DNA from: Streptomyces sp. NBC_01471
Lineage (GTDB): Bacteria; Actinomycetota; Actinomycetes; Streptomycetales; Streptomycetaceae
DNA length: 64,000 bases
NCBI RefSeq assembly: GCF_041438865.1
Contig: NZ_CP109450.1
Span: forward strand, 3,892,501 to 3,956,500
Direction of reading: 5' to 3'
The translations under genes were made by a program, and so were the position numbers. The notes beneath the pieces were generated by a model. It did no database searches. It was given only the letters and a program-made list of their open reading frames with translations, and had not been told where the DNA came from. Below are positions 16,155 to 25,145 of the stretch, one piece after another (within the stretch, counting starts at the first letter, position 1; the number at the start of each line of letters is the position of its first letter).

Positions 16155-18311
16155 CTAGCGGCCCAGGCGCCCGCGCACCATGGCAACCATTGAGTTGAGC
16201 TCGGCGATCCGCATGCGCTTCGCAGCGATGAAGAACACGCCGAGAAGCACGGCGCCACCGACGATCAGTGCTGCCAGCGAGCCCAGCACGCCCACCCCGA
16301 GCACCCGGACAATGCCGAATCCGACAGCTCCGCCGATGACGGCCCCCGGGAGGGAAGCCAGAGCCAGGCGGGCGTACGTACGAAGGATGTGCGTCCCGTC
16401 CAGGTCTCCGCCCAGACGGTTGCGCAGCCTTCGCCAGGCGATTCCGACACCGACCGCGTAGGCCAGGCCGTAGGAGGCGGCCATGCCGACCACTGCCCAC
16501 TGGGAGGGGAGAACGACGTAGCAGAGCGCGGAAGCCGCAGCATTGACTGCGGCGACGATGACGGTGTTGTAGAAGGGGGTGCGGGTGTCCTCGTACGCGT
16601 AGAAGCCACGCAGGACGACGTACTGGACCGAGTAGGGGATCAGGCCGAGGGCGAAGGCCATCAGGACGTAGCCCATGGACTCGGAGGCCTGTACGCCGCT
16701 GGAGGCGAAGAGCAGGGTACAGACCGGTACTCCCAGGGCCAAGAAGGCGAAGGAGACCGGAACGATCGCCACGGCGGAGTTCCGCAACCCCTGTGAGATG
16801 TCGTCGCGGACCGCGCCGACATCTCCGTCATTGGCGGCACGGGAGATCCGCGGCAGCAGTGCGGCCATGACCGAGACGGTGATGATGGCCTGGGGCATGC
16901 CCCAGATGAGCTGGGCGTTCGAGTAGGCCATGATGCCCGCGCCGGACCGTCCGGAGTCCTTGCCCGCGGCGGTGGCGAGCTGGGTGACCACCAGGACCCC
17001 CGCCTGGTTGGCGAGGACGAACAACACCGTCCACTTGGCGAGCTTCATGGCCTTGCCGAGACCGTGTCCGCGCCAGTCGAAGCGCGGGCGGAAGCGGAAA
17101 CCGGCCTCACGCAGGTACGGGATCATCGACAGTGCCTGCACCGTCAGGCCCAGCAGGGTGCCGATTCCGAGCAGCCGTACCCCGTCCGCGGGGATCGTTG
17201 TCACCTTCATGTGGGAGTCGGCAGCGGTGCCGTAGACCCAGATGAACAGTCCGAAGGTGAAGATCATGACGATGTTGTTGAGGACCGGGGTCCACATCAT
17301 CGCGCCGAACTTTCCGCGGGCGTTCAGGATCTGCCCCATCACGACGTGCACACCCATGAAGAAGATGGTGGGCAGGCAGTAGCGCGCGAAGGTGACGGCG
17401 ACGTTGTTGGCTGCCGGGTCGTCGGCGATCGGCAAGGACATCAGCCGGATCAGCAGTGGGGCCGCGAAGACGGCAATACCGACGATGACGCCGAGGGCCA
17501 CCATGACGACGGTGAGCAGACGGTTGGCGTAGGCCTCGCCGCCGTCGTCGTCCTCCTTCATCGAACGCACCAGCTGCGGTACGAACACGGAGTTGAGGCC
17601 GCCGCCCACGGTCAGGATGTAGATCATCGTGGGCAGCGTGTAGGCCACGGTGAAGGAGTCGCCGAGCGTTGCCGCACCGAGTGCGGCAGTGATCACCATG
17701 GTGCGTACAAAGCCGGTGAGGCGGGAGACCAGGGTTCCCGCAGCCATCACCGCGCTCGACTTCAGCAGACCGGATGCTCCGCCCGACTTCTCCGGAGGGG
17801 TGGGTGCGGGCTCCTGCGGCCCTCCGGGCGGCGGAACCGGGGCGGCCCCCTGCTGGTCCCGGAAGAGATGGGCGAACGCGTCCGGCTGTTCCGGTTCGTC
17901 GGCGGCCTGGGTTACCAGGTCGTCGACTCCGACGAACTGGGTCGTCGCGTCATCCCCGTACGGGAGGTAGCGGGACGGGCCCCCCGGCTCTGGTGCGGGG
18001 GTCTGTGCCCATACCCGGGGGTCCGGTGGGTACTGCACGGTGGGCGGCTGCTGGTACATCGGCTGGGGCTCGGTGTAGGTACCAGGAGGAGGCGGAGGGT
18101 GGGACGCACGGTCGTAGAGCGCCTCCGCCACCGGGTCCTGGGCACCGAGATCGTGCGCCCCGTACGGGTCGTAGCTGTAGGCGTCCTGGACATACGGATC
18201 CTGGGCAGGCTGATGGTGGCCCGACGCGGGGGGCTCGGGGGGCGTCCCACCGGAATACGCAGCCCCGCCCCCAGCATCCTGGTCACGGTCACCGTCGTAC
18301 GGCGCGTTCAT
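16155..18311 (-). CDS. murJ: Lipid II flippase MurJ/MviN
   Basis: Flips the peptidoglycan precursor lipid II across the membrane. The 718-aa product begins with a Pro/Tyr/Gly-rich cytoplasmic extension of about 165 residues. The MVF core of about 14 membrane helices follows (from SSAVMAAGTLVSRLTGFVRT, about 180, to IVGGAVLLGVFFIAA near the end). The conserved central-cavity-type segment FARYCLPTIFFMGVHVVMGQ is recognisable. It lies 46 bp after the DUF6049 gene and 128 bp before the pseudokinase gene, all co-directional. Confidence 0.94.
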   Translation of the reverse strand: MNAPYDGDRDQDAGGGAAYSGGTPPEPPASGHHQPAQDPYVQDAYSYDPYGAHDLGAQDPVAEALYDRASHPPPPPGTYTEPQPMYQQPPTVQYPPDPRVWAQTPAPEPGGPSRYLPYGDDATTQFVGVDDLVTQAADEPEQPDAFAHLFRDQQGAAPVPPPGGPQEPAPTPPEKSGGASGLLKSSAVMAAGTLVSRLTGFVRTMVITAALGAATLGDSFTVAYTLPTMIYILTVGGGLNSVFVPQLVRSMKEDDDGGEAYANRLLTVVMVALGVIVGIAVFAAPLLIRLMSLPIADDPAANNVAVTFARYCLPTIFFMGVHVVMGQILNARGKFGAMMWTPVLNNIVMIFTFGLFIWVYGTAADSHMKVTTIPADGVRLLGIGTLLGLTVQALSMIPYLREAGFRFRPRFDWRGHGLGKAMKLAKWTVLFVLANQAGVLVVTQLATAAGKDSGRSGAGIMAYSNAQLIWGMPQAIITVSVMAALLPRISRAANDGDVGAVRDDISQGLRNSAVAIVPVSFAFLALGVPVCTLLFASSGVQASESMGYVLMAFALGLIPYSVQYVVLRGFYAYEDTRTPFYNTVIVAAVNAAASALCYVVLPSQWAVVGMAASYGLAYAVGVGIAWRRLRNRLGGDLDGTHILRTYARLALASLPGAVIGGAVGFGIVRVLGVGVLGSLAALIVGGAVLLGVFFIAAKRMRIAELNSMVAMVRGRLGR

Positions 18312-18357
18312 TGGTTACCCCACCTCATCGTCCCCGGCCGGCCGGCCACGACATCGC

Positions 18358-20652
18358 TCAACGGTCCACTTTCTCACCCGTGCCCGACCCGTTGCCGTTT
18401 TCCGCTCCGGTGTCCGCCTCCGGGTCACTCGGCTGCTCCGGGTCACCGTCTCCGGCAGCGGCCGCACGAGCGGCGGTCCGCTTGCGATGCGTGTACATCC
18501 TGATTCCGGCGAGTACCAGAAGCAGCAGACCGCCGGCGATCACCAGCATGACCGTCAGTGTCATCTCCGAGACTGTCACTGTGAAGGGCATTGCCTTCGC
18601 AGTGCCGTACGGCGTGCCGTCCTCGGTGAAGAGCTGGGCGTACACCCTGACGGGTCCGTTGGCGTTGATCGACGTCGTGAACTTCACCGTCTGGCTGTGA
18701 CCGCCCGCGATCTCCAGAGGCTGCTCGGCGACGGCTGCTTTGTCGTCGCCCAGCTGCAGACGGTTGGGACTGGTCGAGCGCAGCTTCAGCACCAGGTGTT
18801 TCACGGGCTGAAGCAACTTGTTCTGCACGGTCACCGGAATCGTCGCACTGCGTCCGGACAGTGTCATGTCCGACTTCTGGACGATCTGCACTTCGCCGGT
18901 GAGGCTCAGCAGATAGGACTGGACCCCGGATCGGTATGCGCTTGCTCCCTTGGCATCACCGCGCCACGAGGTCGCCATGGACCGGTCCATCGCGTTGCTG
19001 AACGGTGTCACCACCCGGTCCGGCTGGCTGAGGATGATCTTGAAGTTGTCGAGGGTGGACTGCGTGGTCCTGACGTCCTGGAACGCCTTTACCGGCAGTT
19101 CCTGGCGGCGCAGGGATGCTGGGTACGCCGATGAGCTCGGCACTGTCGTGGTCGCGTCGGGGTCGGCCTTGGCCTTGGCCGCATCGATGAGATTGAGGGG
19201 CTGGGTCCAGCGGTTCTCGTCCACTGTGCGCAGTGCGCTTGCCATCGACTGTGCCTGGCTGACAGAGGGCATCCGCTGTGGGGCGACGACGATGCTGCGC
19301 TGCTTGGACGGCTCCTGCAGGGTCAGGGCCAGGGACTGGGCGAGGTAACTCTGCACCGCGAGGGTGGAGGCGCCCGCCTCGGCCATGTCGCCCTGGAAGG
19401 CATGAGACAGCCGGGCGTCGGAAACCACTGCCGTGGTGCCACCGCCGATGGGGCGGGCCGCTGTGGGGGTGTACGGCAGTCCGGCCGTCTCTCCCAGGCT
19501 GTCGCTGCTGGTGATCACATTGTGAGCACCAGCAGAGGTGGCCACATCAACGATCGAAGGGTCGATCGCGCCACTGGCAGGCCACGCGAAATCGGTGGAG
19601 GCCTTTACATGCAGGATCGTCTGCACGGTTTTACCGGCGATCTCGGTGGCCGACTGGAGGTGGCTGAGCGCGCCGGGAACGTTCTTGCCGTGGTGTGCCA
19701 GGGAGGCGAGATCGGGGTCCGCGAACGGCAGCGCGACCACCTTCTGGCCCTTTACCGCGTCCTCCAGGTCGCTCAGCCATTTCTTGGCGACCGCCTGGTT
19801 CTTGCCGGCGATCTGAGTGTCTCCGACCTGGATCTGATAGTTCCGGGTCATCGCGTCGACGCTCGCCAGCAGATCCGGGTCGATGACCCAGGTGACCGGC
19901 AGGGAACGGCCCAGCGAGACCATCTGCTCCAGTCGGCCACCGGGCGCGAGCTCTTCCGCCAGGTCGTCGTTCTCGAAGACGGGGGTCTGCTGAGCGTCGG
20001 CGCTGGTCTCGGCTCGCAGATGGATCTTCGAGATGAGCGGCCACATCGAGGTGATCTGTGTCTTCTTGCTCTGTGGCGCGGGCTGCCAGGGCAGGAAGGT
20101 CCGCTGGATGCCGAGCACCTGCTCGTACGGGGCGCTGGGCGTCCGGCCGGTCAGGGAGACACCGAGCTGGTAGACCCCGTCCGCACCGAGGTTCAGTTTG
20201 CTCACGGGGACCGAGATCGAGAAGTCCTCGCTGATCCCCGCCGGCAGCTTCGCGAACTTCGCCGTGTACTTGCCGCCCACTTCCCGTGGGTCCGCGCCCG
20301 TCAGCTCCGAGGAGTGCTTCGCCGCGTCATCGATGGCGGATCTGCCGGCCAGACGCGGTCCCACGCGGACACCGACGTGGGCATCGGTGACGGTCTCCTT
20401 GCTCTTGTTCGTCACCGTGCCCGTGATGGTGACGGTGTCGCCCTTCACAGGCGCGCTGGGTGACAGCGCATCGAGACTGACGGCTACGGCGCCGCCGCTC
20501 TGTGCGGTGACGGCGGCCTGCGCAGGGGCCGCTGCCGGACCGTAGAAAAGGCCCGCCATGAGCGTTCCACCGGCGAGCAGCGACGCTGTGCGCCGCAGCC
20601 ACCGGCGGGCAGGAGAGGGAGTCATCTCCTGGAAGTGTGCCGCCTCGGCCAC
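18358..20652 (-). CDS. Large secreted membrane-anchored protein, DUF6049 family
   Basis: The product is 764 aa. It begins with twin arginines (RRWLRRTASLLAGG) and a hydrophobic signal segment ending AAAPAQA-AV (about 20-47). The long extracellular part contains Ig-like stretches such as VKGDTVTITGTVTNKSKETV. It ends in one membrane helix, LTVMLVIAGGLLLLVLAGIR (about 700-720), and a short polar cytoplasmic tail. The family is conserved beside murJ in actinobacteria and presumed to act in envelope assembly, but no reaction is known. GTG at 20650-20652 was chosen; an internal ATG lies directly behind AGGAG, too close to be efficient. Confidence 0.82.
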   Translation of the reverse strand: MAEAAHFQEMTPSPARRWLRRTASLLAGGTLMAGLFYGPAAAPAQAAVTAQSGGAVAVSLDALSPSAPVKGDTVTITGTVTNKSKETVTDAHVGVRVGPRLAGRSAIDDAAKHSSELTGADPREVGGKYTAKFAKLPAGISEDFSISVPVSKLNLGADGVYQLGVSLTGRTPSAPYEQVLGIQRTFLPWQPAPQSKKTQITSMWPLISKIHLRAETSADAQQTPVFENDDLAEELAPGGRLEQMVSLGRSLPVTWVIDPDLLASVDAMTRNYQIQVGDTQIAGKNQAVAKKWLSDLEDAVKGQKVVALPFADPDLASLAHHGKNVPGALSHLQSATEIAGKTVQTILHVKASTDFAWPASGAIDPSIVDVATSAGAHNVITSSDSLGETAGLPYTPTAARPIGGGTTAVVSDARLSHAFQGDMAEAGASTLAVQSYLAQSLALTLQEPSKQRSIVVAPQRMPSVSQAQSMASALRTVDENRWTQPLNLIDAAKAKADPDATTTVPSSSAYPASLRRQELPVKAFQDVRTTQSTLDNFKIILSQPDRVVTPFSNAMDRSMATSWRGDAKGASAYRSGVQSYLLSLTGEVQIVQKSDMTLSGRSATIPVTVQNKLLQPVKHLVLKLRSTSPNRLQLGDDKAAVAEQPLEIAGGHSQTVKFTTSINANGPVRVYAQLFTEDGTPYGTAKAMPFTVTVSEMTLTVMLVIAGGLLLLVLAGIRMYTHRKRTAARAAAAGDGDPEQPSDPEADTGAENGNGSGTGEKVDR

Positions 20653-20834
20653 GCGCTTGCCCGTCCCTCGTCTTCGTCAGCTGATTCGGTGGTTCTCGGT
20701 TTCTGCGTCCACGCATGGTAACGATGTGCCCTGGGCCTCAGTGCCGCGGACTGCTCCACATGATCAGAAGAGTGGGCGCAGCTGCCGGGAAATCGGGACG
20801 CTCCGGTCGGCACGGGCACGTACCCTTTTCTGTT

Positions 20835-22277
20835 GTGCCGAACGCCAATGATGACAATCCCAGTGCACTGAGTCAGGTGCAGCACCGCGCGGTCACCGAA
20901 CTGCTACGGGTGTCCCCGGTCGCAGACGACCTTGCCCGCCGTTTTCAGGAAGCCGGGCACAGCCTGGCACTGGTCGGAGGATCGGTCAGGGACGCACTGC
21001 TCGGCCGGCTCGGCAATGATCTGGACTTCACCACCGATGCTCGACCCGACGACGTACTGAAGATTGTCCGGCCCTGGGCTGATGCGGTGTGGGAAGTCGG
21101 AATTGCCTTCGGGACGGTCGGCTGCCAGAAGGACGGCTATCTGATCGAGGTCACGACGTACCGCTCGGAGGCCTACGACAGGACTTCGCGCAAGCCCGAG
21201 GTGTCATACGGAGACTCCATCGAGGAAGATCTTCTTCGCCGTGACTTCACGGTCAATGCGATGGCAGTCGCTCTTCCCGGGAAGACATTCATCGATCCGC
21301 ACGGCGGCCTGGAGGACCTTGCCGGCCGGATGCTGCGTACCCCGGGTACGCCTGAGGATTCGTTCTCCGATGACCCGCTGCGCATGATGCGGGCAGCCCG
21401 GTTCGCGGCTCAGCTGGACTTCGAGGTCGCACCTGAGGTTGTCGCCGCGATGACCGCGATGTCCGAGCGCATCGGGATCGTCTCGGCGGAGCGCGTACGT
21501 GACGAGCTCAACAAACTGCTGCTCTCCGCGAGCCCGCGTAAGGGCCTCGCTCTGCTTGTCGACACGGGCCTTGCCGCATGGGTGCTTCCTGAACTTCCCG
21601 CGCTGCGTCTGGAGAGTGATGAGCACCACCGGCACAAGGATGTCTACGAGCACTCACTGACCGTGCTGGAGCAGGCCATCGACCTGGAGCAGGACGGTCC
21701 TGATCTGGTACTCCGGCTGGCAGCCCTTCTCCACGACATCGGGAAGCCGAAGACGCGCCGCTTCGAGAAGGACGGTGGCGTCTCCTTCCATCACCATGAG
21801 GTGGTGGGCGCGAAGCTGACCAAGAAGCGTCTGACCGCGCTCAAGTACTCCAATGACATGGTCAAGGACGTCACGAAGCTGGTGGAGCTCCACCTGCGTT
21901 TCCATGGCTACGGGACAGGGGAATGGACCGACTCGGCTGTGCGGCGCTACGTACGTGATGCCGGGCCACTGCTGGAGCGGCTGCACAAGCTGACGCGGTC
22001 TGACTGCACCACACGTAACAAGCGCAAGGCCAACGCACTCTCGCGGGCATACGACGGCCTGGAGGAGCGCATCGCACATCTGCAGGAGCAAGAAGAGCTG
22101 AACTCGATCCGTCCTGACCTGGACGGCAACCAGATCATGGAGGTTCTGGGTGTCGGGCCGGGGCCGGTCATCGGCAACGCCTACAAGTTCCTGCTTGAGC
22201 TGCGGCTGGAGAACGGGCCGATGGAGTACAGCGAAGCGGTGACAGCGCTCAAGGAGTGGTGGGCCGCGCAGAACTGA
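20835..22277 (+). CDS. cca: CCA tRNA nucleotidyltransferase
   Basis: Adds or repairs the 3' CCA end of tRNA. The 480-aa product has the class II nucleotidyltransferase head LALVGGSVRDALLGRLGNDL followed by the DFTTD metal site (about 37-62) and ERVRDELNKLLLS. A C-terminal HD domain has HHRHKDVYEHSLTVLEQAI and LAALLHDIGKPKTRR (about 260-315). Bacterial poly(A) polymerases share the head; the HD domain and the actinobacterial context favour the CCA-adding enzyme. The GTG at 20835 is only 9 nt after TACCCT (20821-20826), a plausible -10 element, so the mRNA may be leaderless. The frame is open further upstream to 20715. It diverges from the DUF6049-murJ run. Confidence 0.93.
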   Translation: MPNANDDNPSALSQVQHRAVTELLRVSPVADDLARRFQEAGHSLALVGGSVRDALLGRLGNDLDFTTDARPDDVLKIVRPWADAVWEVGIAFGTVGCQKDGYLIEVTTYRSEAYDRTSRKPEVSYGDSIEEDLLRRDFTVNAMAVALPGKTFIDPHGGLEDLAGRMLRTPGTPEDSFSDDPLRMMRAARFAAQLDFEVAPEVVAAMTAMSERIGIVSAERVRDELNKLLLSASPRKGLALLVDTGLAAWVLPELPALRLESDEHHRHKDVYEHSLTVLEQAIDLEQDGPDLVLRLAALLHDIGKPKTRRFEKDGGVSFHHHEVVGAKLTKKRLTALKYSNDMVKDVTKLVELHLRFHGYGTGEWTDSAVRRYVRDAGPLLERLHKLTRSDCTTRNKRKANALSRAYDGLEERIAHLQEQEELNSIRPDLDGNQIMEVLGVGPGPVIGNAYKFLLELRLENGPMEYSEAVTALKEWWAAQN

Positions 22278-22283
22278 GGTCAT

Positions 22284-22297
22284 GTTTCACGTGAAAC
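22284..22297. promoter_or_regulatory. parS: parS site 5
   Basis: Perfect GTTTCACGTGAAAC within a 20-bp perfect palindrome (22281-22300), 6 bp after the cca stop and 28 bp from parS site 6. Confidence 0.95.
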
Positions 22298-22312
22298 ATG
22301 ATGGACGGTACG

Positions 22313-22352
22313 GCGAAGGGGCGGTGTTTCACGTGAAACACCGCCCCTTCGC
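22313..22352. terminator. 40-bp perfect palindrome: bidirectional terminator with parS at its centre
   Basis: Perfect loopless inverted repeat centred between 22332 and 22333, with the arms GCGAAGGGGCGGT and ACCGCCCCTTCGC flanking a central parS. It lies between the convergent cca gene and the small anchored-protein gene, where a shared terminator is expected. Confidence 0.75.
22326..22339. promoter_or_regulatory. parS: parS site 6 (centre of a terminator palindrome)
   Basis: Perfect GTTTCACGTGAAAC forming the exact centre of the 22313-22352 palindrome. Confidence 0.95.
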
Positions 22353-22369
22353 GACCCACCTGCTGCGGG

Positions 22370-22909
22370 CTACTTCTTGTAGTCCGTCAGGCAGAGGGTG
22401 AAGTCCTTACTGCCGCCGGTCTCGGTGTACGAGTTGTATTTGGTGGGGTCGCAGGTCTCGTCGCCATCCTTCTTCTCGGCGACCTTGTACTGGGCCTTCG
22501 CGTCGCTGCAGTCCACGACCTCAAGCTGCGGGTCGGTGTCGCTGGAGCTGCCGCGGTGCATGCAGTCTCCTACCTTGGCCGTGTCGGCATCGTCCCGGCT
22601 GGAGTACCAGCTGAAGGCCGCCACACCGATAACGACCACGGCGATGACGATCCTCAGGATCTTCTTGCCGTTGCCGGGACGCGGCGCCACCGGGGCCATC
22701 GGTATCTGCCCACCGCCCTGGTTGAAATACGGCGACGGTTGCTGCGGGACGCCGGGCTGTCCCGGCTGTCCGTACGGGCCGGGCTGCTGCCCGTACGGGC
22801 CGGGCTGCTGAGGCTGCTGTCCGTACGGATTGCCGCCCTGGGGCTGTCCATAGGGGGCATTGGGCTGCTGGGCGTATGGGTTCTGGCCCTGGGGCGGCGG
22901 AGTGGACAT
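22370..22909 (-). CDS. Pro/Gln-rich single-span membrane protein with small extracellular domain
   Basis: The product is 179 aa. The first 75 residues are a cytoplasmic repeat region built from PYGQQP, PGPYGQ and similar units. A membrane helix KILRIVIAVVVIGVAAFSWY (about 84-103) follows. The outer domain of about 75 residues has four cysteines (VGDCMHRG, VVDCSDAKA, DETCDPT, FTLCLTDY), probably two disulfides, as in the LppU/SCO3897-type proteins of streptomycetes. ATG at 22907-22909 follows a GGGGGAT site. Function is unknown. Confidence 0.8.
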   Translation of the reverse strand: MSTPPPQGQNPYAQQPNAPYGQPQGGNPYGQQPQQPGPYGQQPGPYGQPGQPGVPQQPSPYFNQGGGQIPMAPVAPRPGNGKKILRIVIAVVVIGVAAFSWYSSRDDADTAKVGDCMHRGSSSDTDPQLEVVDCSDAKAQYKVAEKKDGDETCDPTKYNSYTETGGSKDFTLCLTDYKK

Positions 22910-23202
22910 GGTTGGGATCCCCCTTGGAACGGTGCGCATCTGCGCAGCTGTCAACGCCCGTAAAATAGCGGGCCGCTCCGACATTCCTGTCACCGAGAAG
23001 GACTCTGTGGCTCTGATGTGACACATAAGTGCGTTGAAGACGGGCCATAAACGCAGCAAACGCTGCACAGCTGAAGTGACTGCCACAAGGGCCGACAAAG
23101 GCTGACTTTGTTGGGCAAGCCCGCAGAGCGATTCCGACCCTGTGACGGACAGACAGACAGAGAGCGGACGGACGGACTGGAGAGACGCGCGCGGACACGG
23201 AA

Positions 23203-23231
23203 AGAGCCCCGGACAGGCTGTCCGGGGCTCT
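23203..23231 (-). terminator. Terminator after the inositol-phosphate synthase gene
   Basis: A perfect 13-bp stem (23203-23215 with 23219-23231) and 3-nt loop, 36 bp past the gene's stop. The rest of 22910-23266 contains the promoter region of the 22370-22909 gene and no other recognisable gene. Confidence 0.8.
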
Positions 23232-23266
23232 CAACGGTCAGCGGTCGACCGTTCTCAGATGGAGCT

Positions 23267-24349
23267 TCAGCGCTCGACCTCGCCCTTGATGAACTTCTCG
23301 ACGTTCTCGTAAGCCTCGTCGTCGAAGTACTGCACCGGCGGCGACTTCATGAAGTACGAGGACGCGGAGAGGATCGGGCCGCCGATACCGCGGTCCTTGG
23401 CGATCTTCGCGGCGCGGACGGCGTCGATGATGACACCGGCGGAGTTCGGGGAGTCCCACACCTCGAGCTTGTACTCAAGGTTCAGCGGAACGTCACCGAA
23501 GGCGCGGCCCTCGAGGCGCACATACGCCCACTTGCGGTCGTCCAGCCAGGCCACGTAGTCCGAGGGGCCGATGTGGACGTTGTCGGCGCCCAGGTCGCGG
23601 TCGCGGATCTGCGAGGTGACCGACTGCGTCTTGGAGATCTTCTTGGACTCCAGGCGGTCCCGCTCCAGCATGTTCTTGAAGTCCATGTTGCCGCCGACGT
23701 TCAGCTGCATGGTGCGCTCGAGGCGCACACCGCGGTCTTCGAAGAGCTTGGCCATGACGCGGTGCGTGATGGTGGCGCCCACCTGCGACTTGATGTCGTC
23801 GCCGACGATCGGCACGCCCGCCTCGGTGAACTTGTCCGCCCACTCCTTGGTACCCGCGATGAAGACGGGCAGAGCGTTGACGAACGCGACCTTGGCGTCG
23901 ATGGCGCACTGCGCGTAGAACTTCGCGGCGACCTCGGAACCGACGGGCAGGTAGCAGACGAGGACGTCCACCTGCTTGTCCTTCAGGATCTGGACGATGT
24001 CGACCGGAGCCTCGTCCGACTCCTCGATGGTCTGGCGGTAGTACTTGCCGAGACCGTCGTGGGTGTGGCCGCGCTGGACCGTCACGCCGGTGTTCGGCAC
24101 GTCGGCGATCTTGATGGTGTTGTTCTCACTGGCGCCGATGGCATCCGCGAGGTCGAGGCCGACCTTCTTCGCGTCGACATCGAAGGCGGCGACGAACTCG
24201 ACGTCACCTACGTGGTAGTCGCCGAACTGGACGTGCATCAGACCGGGCACCTTGCCGGCCGGATCTGCGTCCTTGTAGTACTCGACGCCCTGCACCAACG
24301 AGGCGGCGCAGTTGCCCACGCCGACGATGGCTACGCGAACCGAACCCAT
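23267..24349 (-). CDS. ino1: Inositol-3-phosphate synthase
   Basis: NAD-dependent conversion of glucose-6-phosphate to inositol-3-phosphate, the entry to inositol phospholipids and mycothiol. The 360-aa product starts MGSVRVAIVGVGNCAASLVQG, an NAD-binding Rossmann motif. It contains the family segments LPVGSEVAAKFYAQCAID, VGDDIKSQVGATITHR and LNVGGNMDFKNM, and ends ASSYFMKSPPVQYFDDEAY. It is the next gene after padR (49 bp), so it may share PadR control. Confidence 0.95.
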   Translation of the reverse strand: MGSVRVAIVGVGNCAASLVQGVEYYKDADPAGKVPGLMHVQFGDYHVGDVEFVAAFDVDAKKVGLDLADAIGASENNTIKIADVPNTGVTVQRGHTHDGLGKYYRQTIEESDEAPVDIVQILKDKQVDVLVCYLPVGSEVAAKFYAQCAIDAKVAFVNALPVFIAGTKEWADKFTEAGVPIVGDDIKSQVGATITHRVMAKLFEDRGVRLERTMQLNVGGNMDFKNMLERDRLESKKISKTQSVTSQIRDRDLGADNVHIGPSDYVAWLDDRKWAYVRLEGRAFGDVPLNLEYKLEVWDSPNSAGVIIDAVRAAKIAKDRGIGGPILSASSYFMKSPPVQYFDDEAYENVEKFIKGEVER

Positions 24350-24398
24350 TCCGGTTGCTCCCTGTGTGTTCTCGACAAAGCCCTGCGGACGCAGAGCT

Positions 24399-25079
24399 TC
24401 ACTTGGCGATGTCCTCGGACGGATCCGGCGGGGCGGTACCCCGATGCCGGGGCAGGCCGCCCGTATCTCCTGATATGTCCTGCTGAGCGGCGTCGGCGTC
24501 GGGGGATCGTCGCTGATCCCGGCCCGCACGCTCGCTCTCGATGAGCTCGTTCAGCCAGCGCACTTCGCGCTCCACGGACTCCATGCCGTGCCGCTGCAGC
24601 TCAAGTGTGTAGTCGTCCAGCCGCTCGCGCGTCCGGACCAGAGAAGCGCGCATCTTCTCGAGGCGCTCCTCCAGTCGGCTGCGGCGACCTTCCAGCACCC
24701 GCATCCGCACCTCGCGCTCCGTCTGCCCGAAGAAGGCAAAACGTGCAGCGAAGTGCTCGTCCTCCCAGGTGTCCGGTCCGGTGTGCGAAAGGAGCTCTTC
24801 GAAGTGCTCCTTACCGTCCGCGGTCAACCTGTAGACGATCTTGGCGCGGCGTCCTGCGAGTGAAGCCGCCACTGCGTCCTCCGGGGCGCTGCCCGGCTCC
24901 TCGATCAACCAGCCGCTGGCGACCAGCGTCTTGAGGCAGGGGTAGAGGGTCCCGTAACTGAAGGCCCTGAAGATCCCCAGCGAGGTATTCAGACGTTTGC
25001 GCAGCTCATAGCCGTGCATTGGAGACTCTCGGAGTAGACCGAGTACGGCGAATTCGAGGATGCCGGAGCGCCTGCTCAA
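24399..25079 (-). CDS. PadR-family transcriptional regulator
   Basis: The 226-aa product starts from TTG with AGGAGG 7 nt upstream. The N-terminal winged helix has ILEFAVLGLLRESPMHGYEL (about 7-26) and FSYGTLYPCLKTLVASGWL (about 40-58), classic PadR. A coiled C-terminal dimerisation region (about 105-180: LEERLEKMRASLVRTRERL) is followed by a polar tail. A 31-bp palindrome 36 bp upstream of the start is its likely operator, so it should repress itself and probably ino1 downstream. The ligand is unknown. Confidence 0.9.
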   Translation of the reverse strand: MSRRSGILEFAVLGLLRESPMHGYELRKRLNTSLGIFRAFSYGTLYPCLKTLVASGWLIEEPGSAPEDAVAASLAGRRAKIVYRLTADGKEHFEELLSHTGPDTWEDEHFAARFAFFGQTEREVRMRVLEGRRSRLEERLEKMRASLVRTRERLDDYTLELQRHGMESVEREVRWLNELIESERAGRDQRRSPDADAAQQDISGDTGGLPRHRGTAPPDPSEDIAK

Positions 25080-25114
25080 CCTTCGCCTCCTCTGTCGTCC
25101 GGGTCACTTATGCC

Positions 25115-25145
25115 GTGCTGATGTATCGACTCGATACATCAGCAC
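25115..25145. promoter_or_regulatory. 31-bp PadR operator palindrome
   Basis: Two perfect 15-bp arms around a single central base, built on ATGTATCGA and TCGATACAT, the ATGTAT/ATACAT type known for PadR operators. It sits upstream of padR. The remaining spacer up to the PBP gene (25146-25478) has no other gene and presumably holds the PBP promoter. Confidence 0.8.

Noticed and set aside
18797..18810. Half parS GTGTTTCACGGGC
   Set aside because: Only the left half-site matches; it lies inside the DUF6049 coding region.
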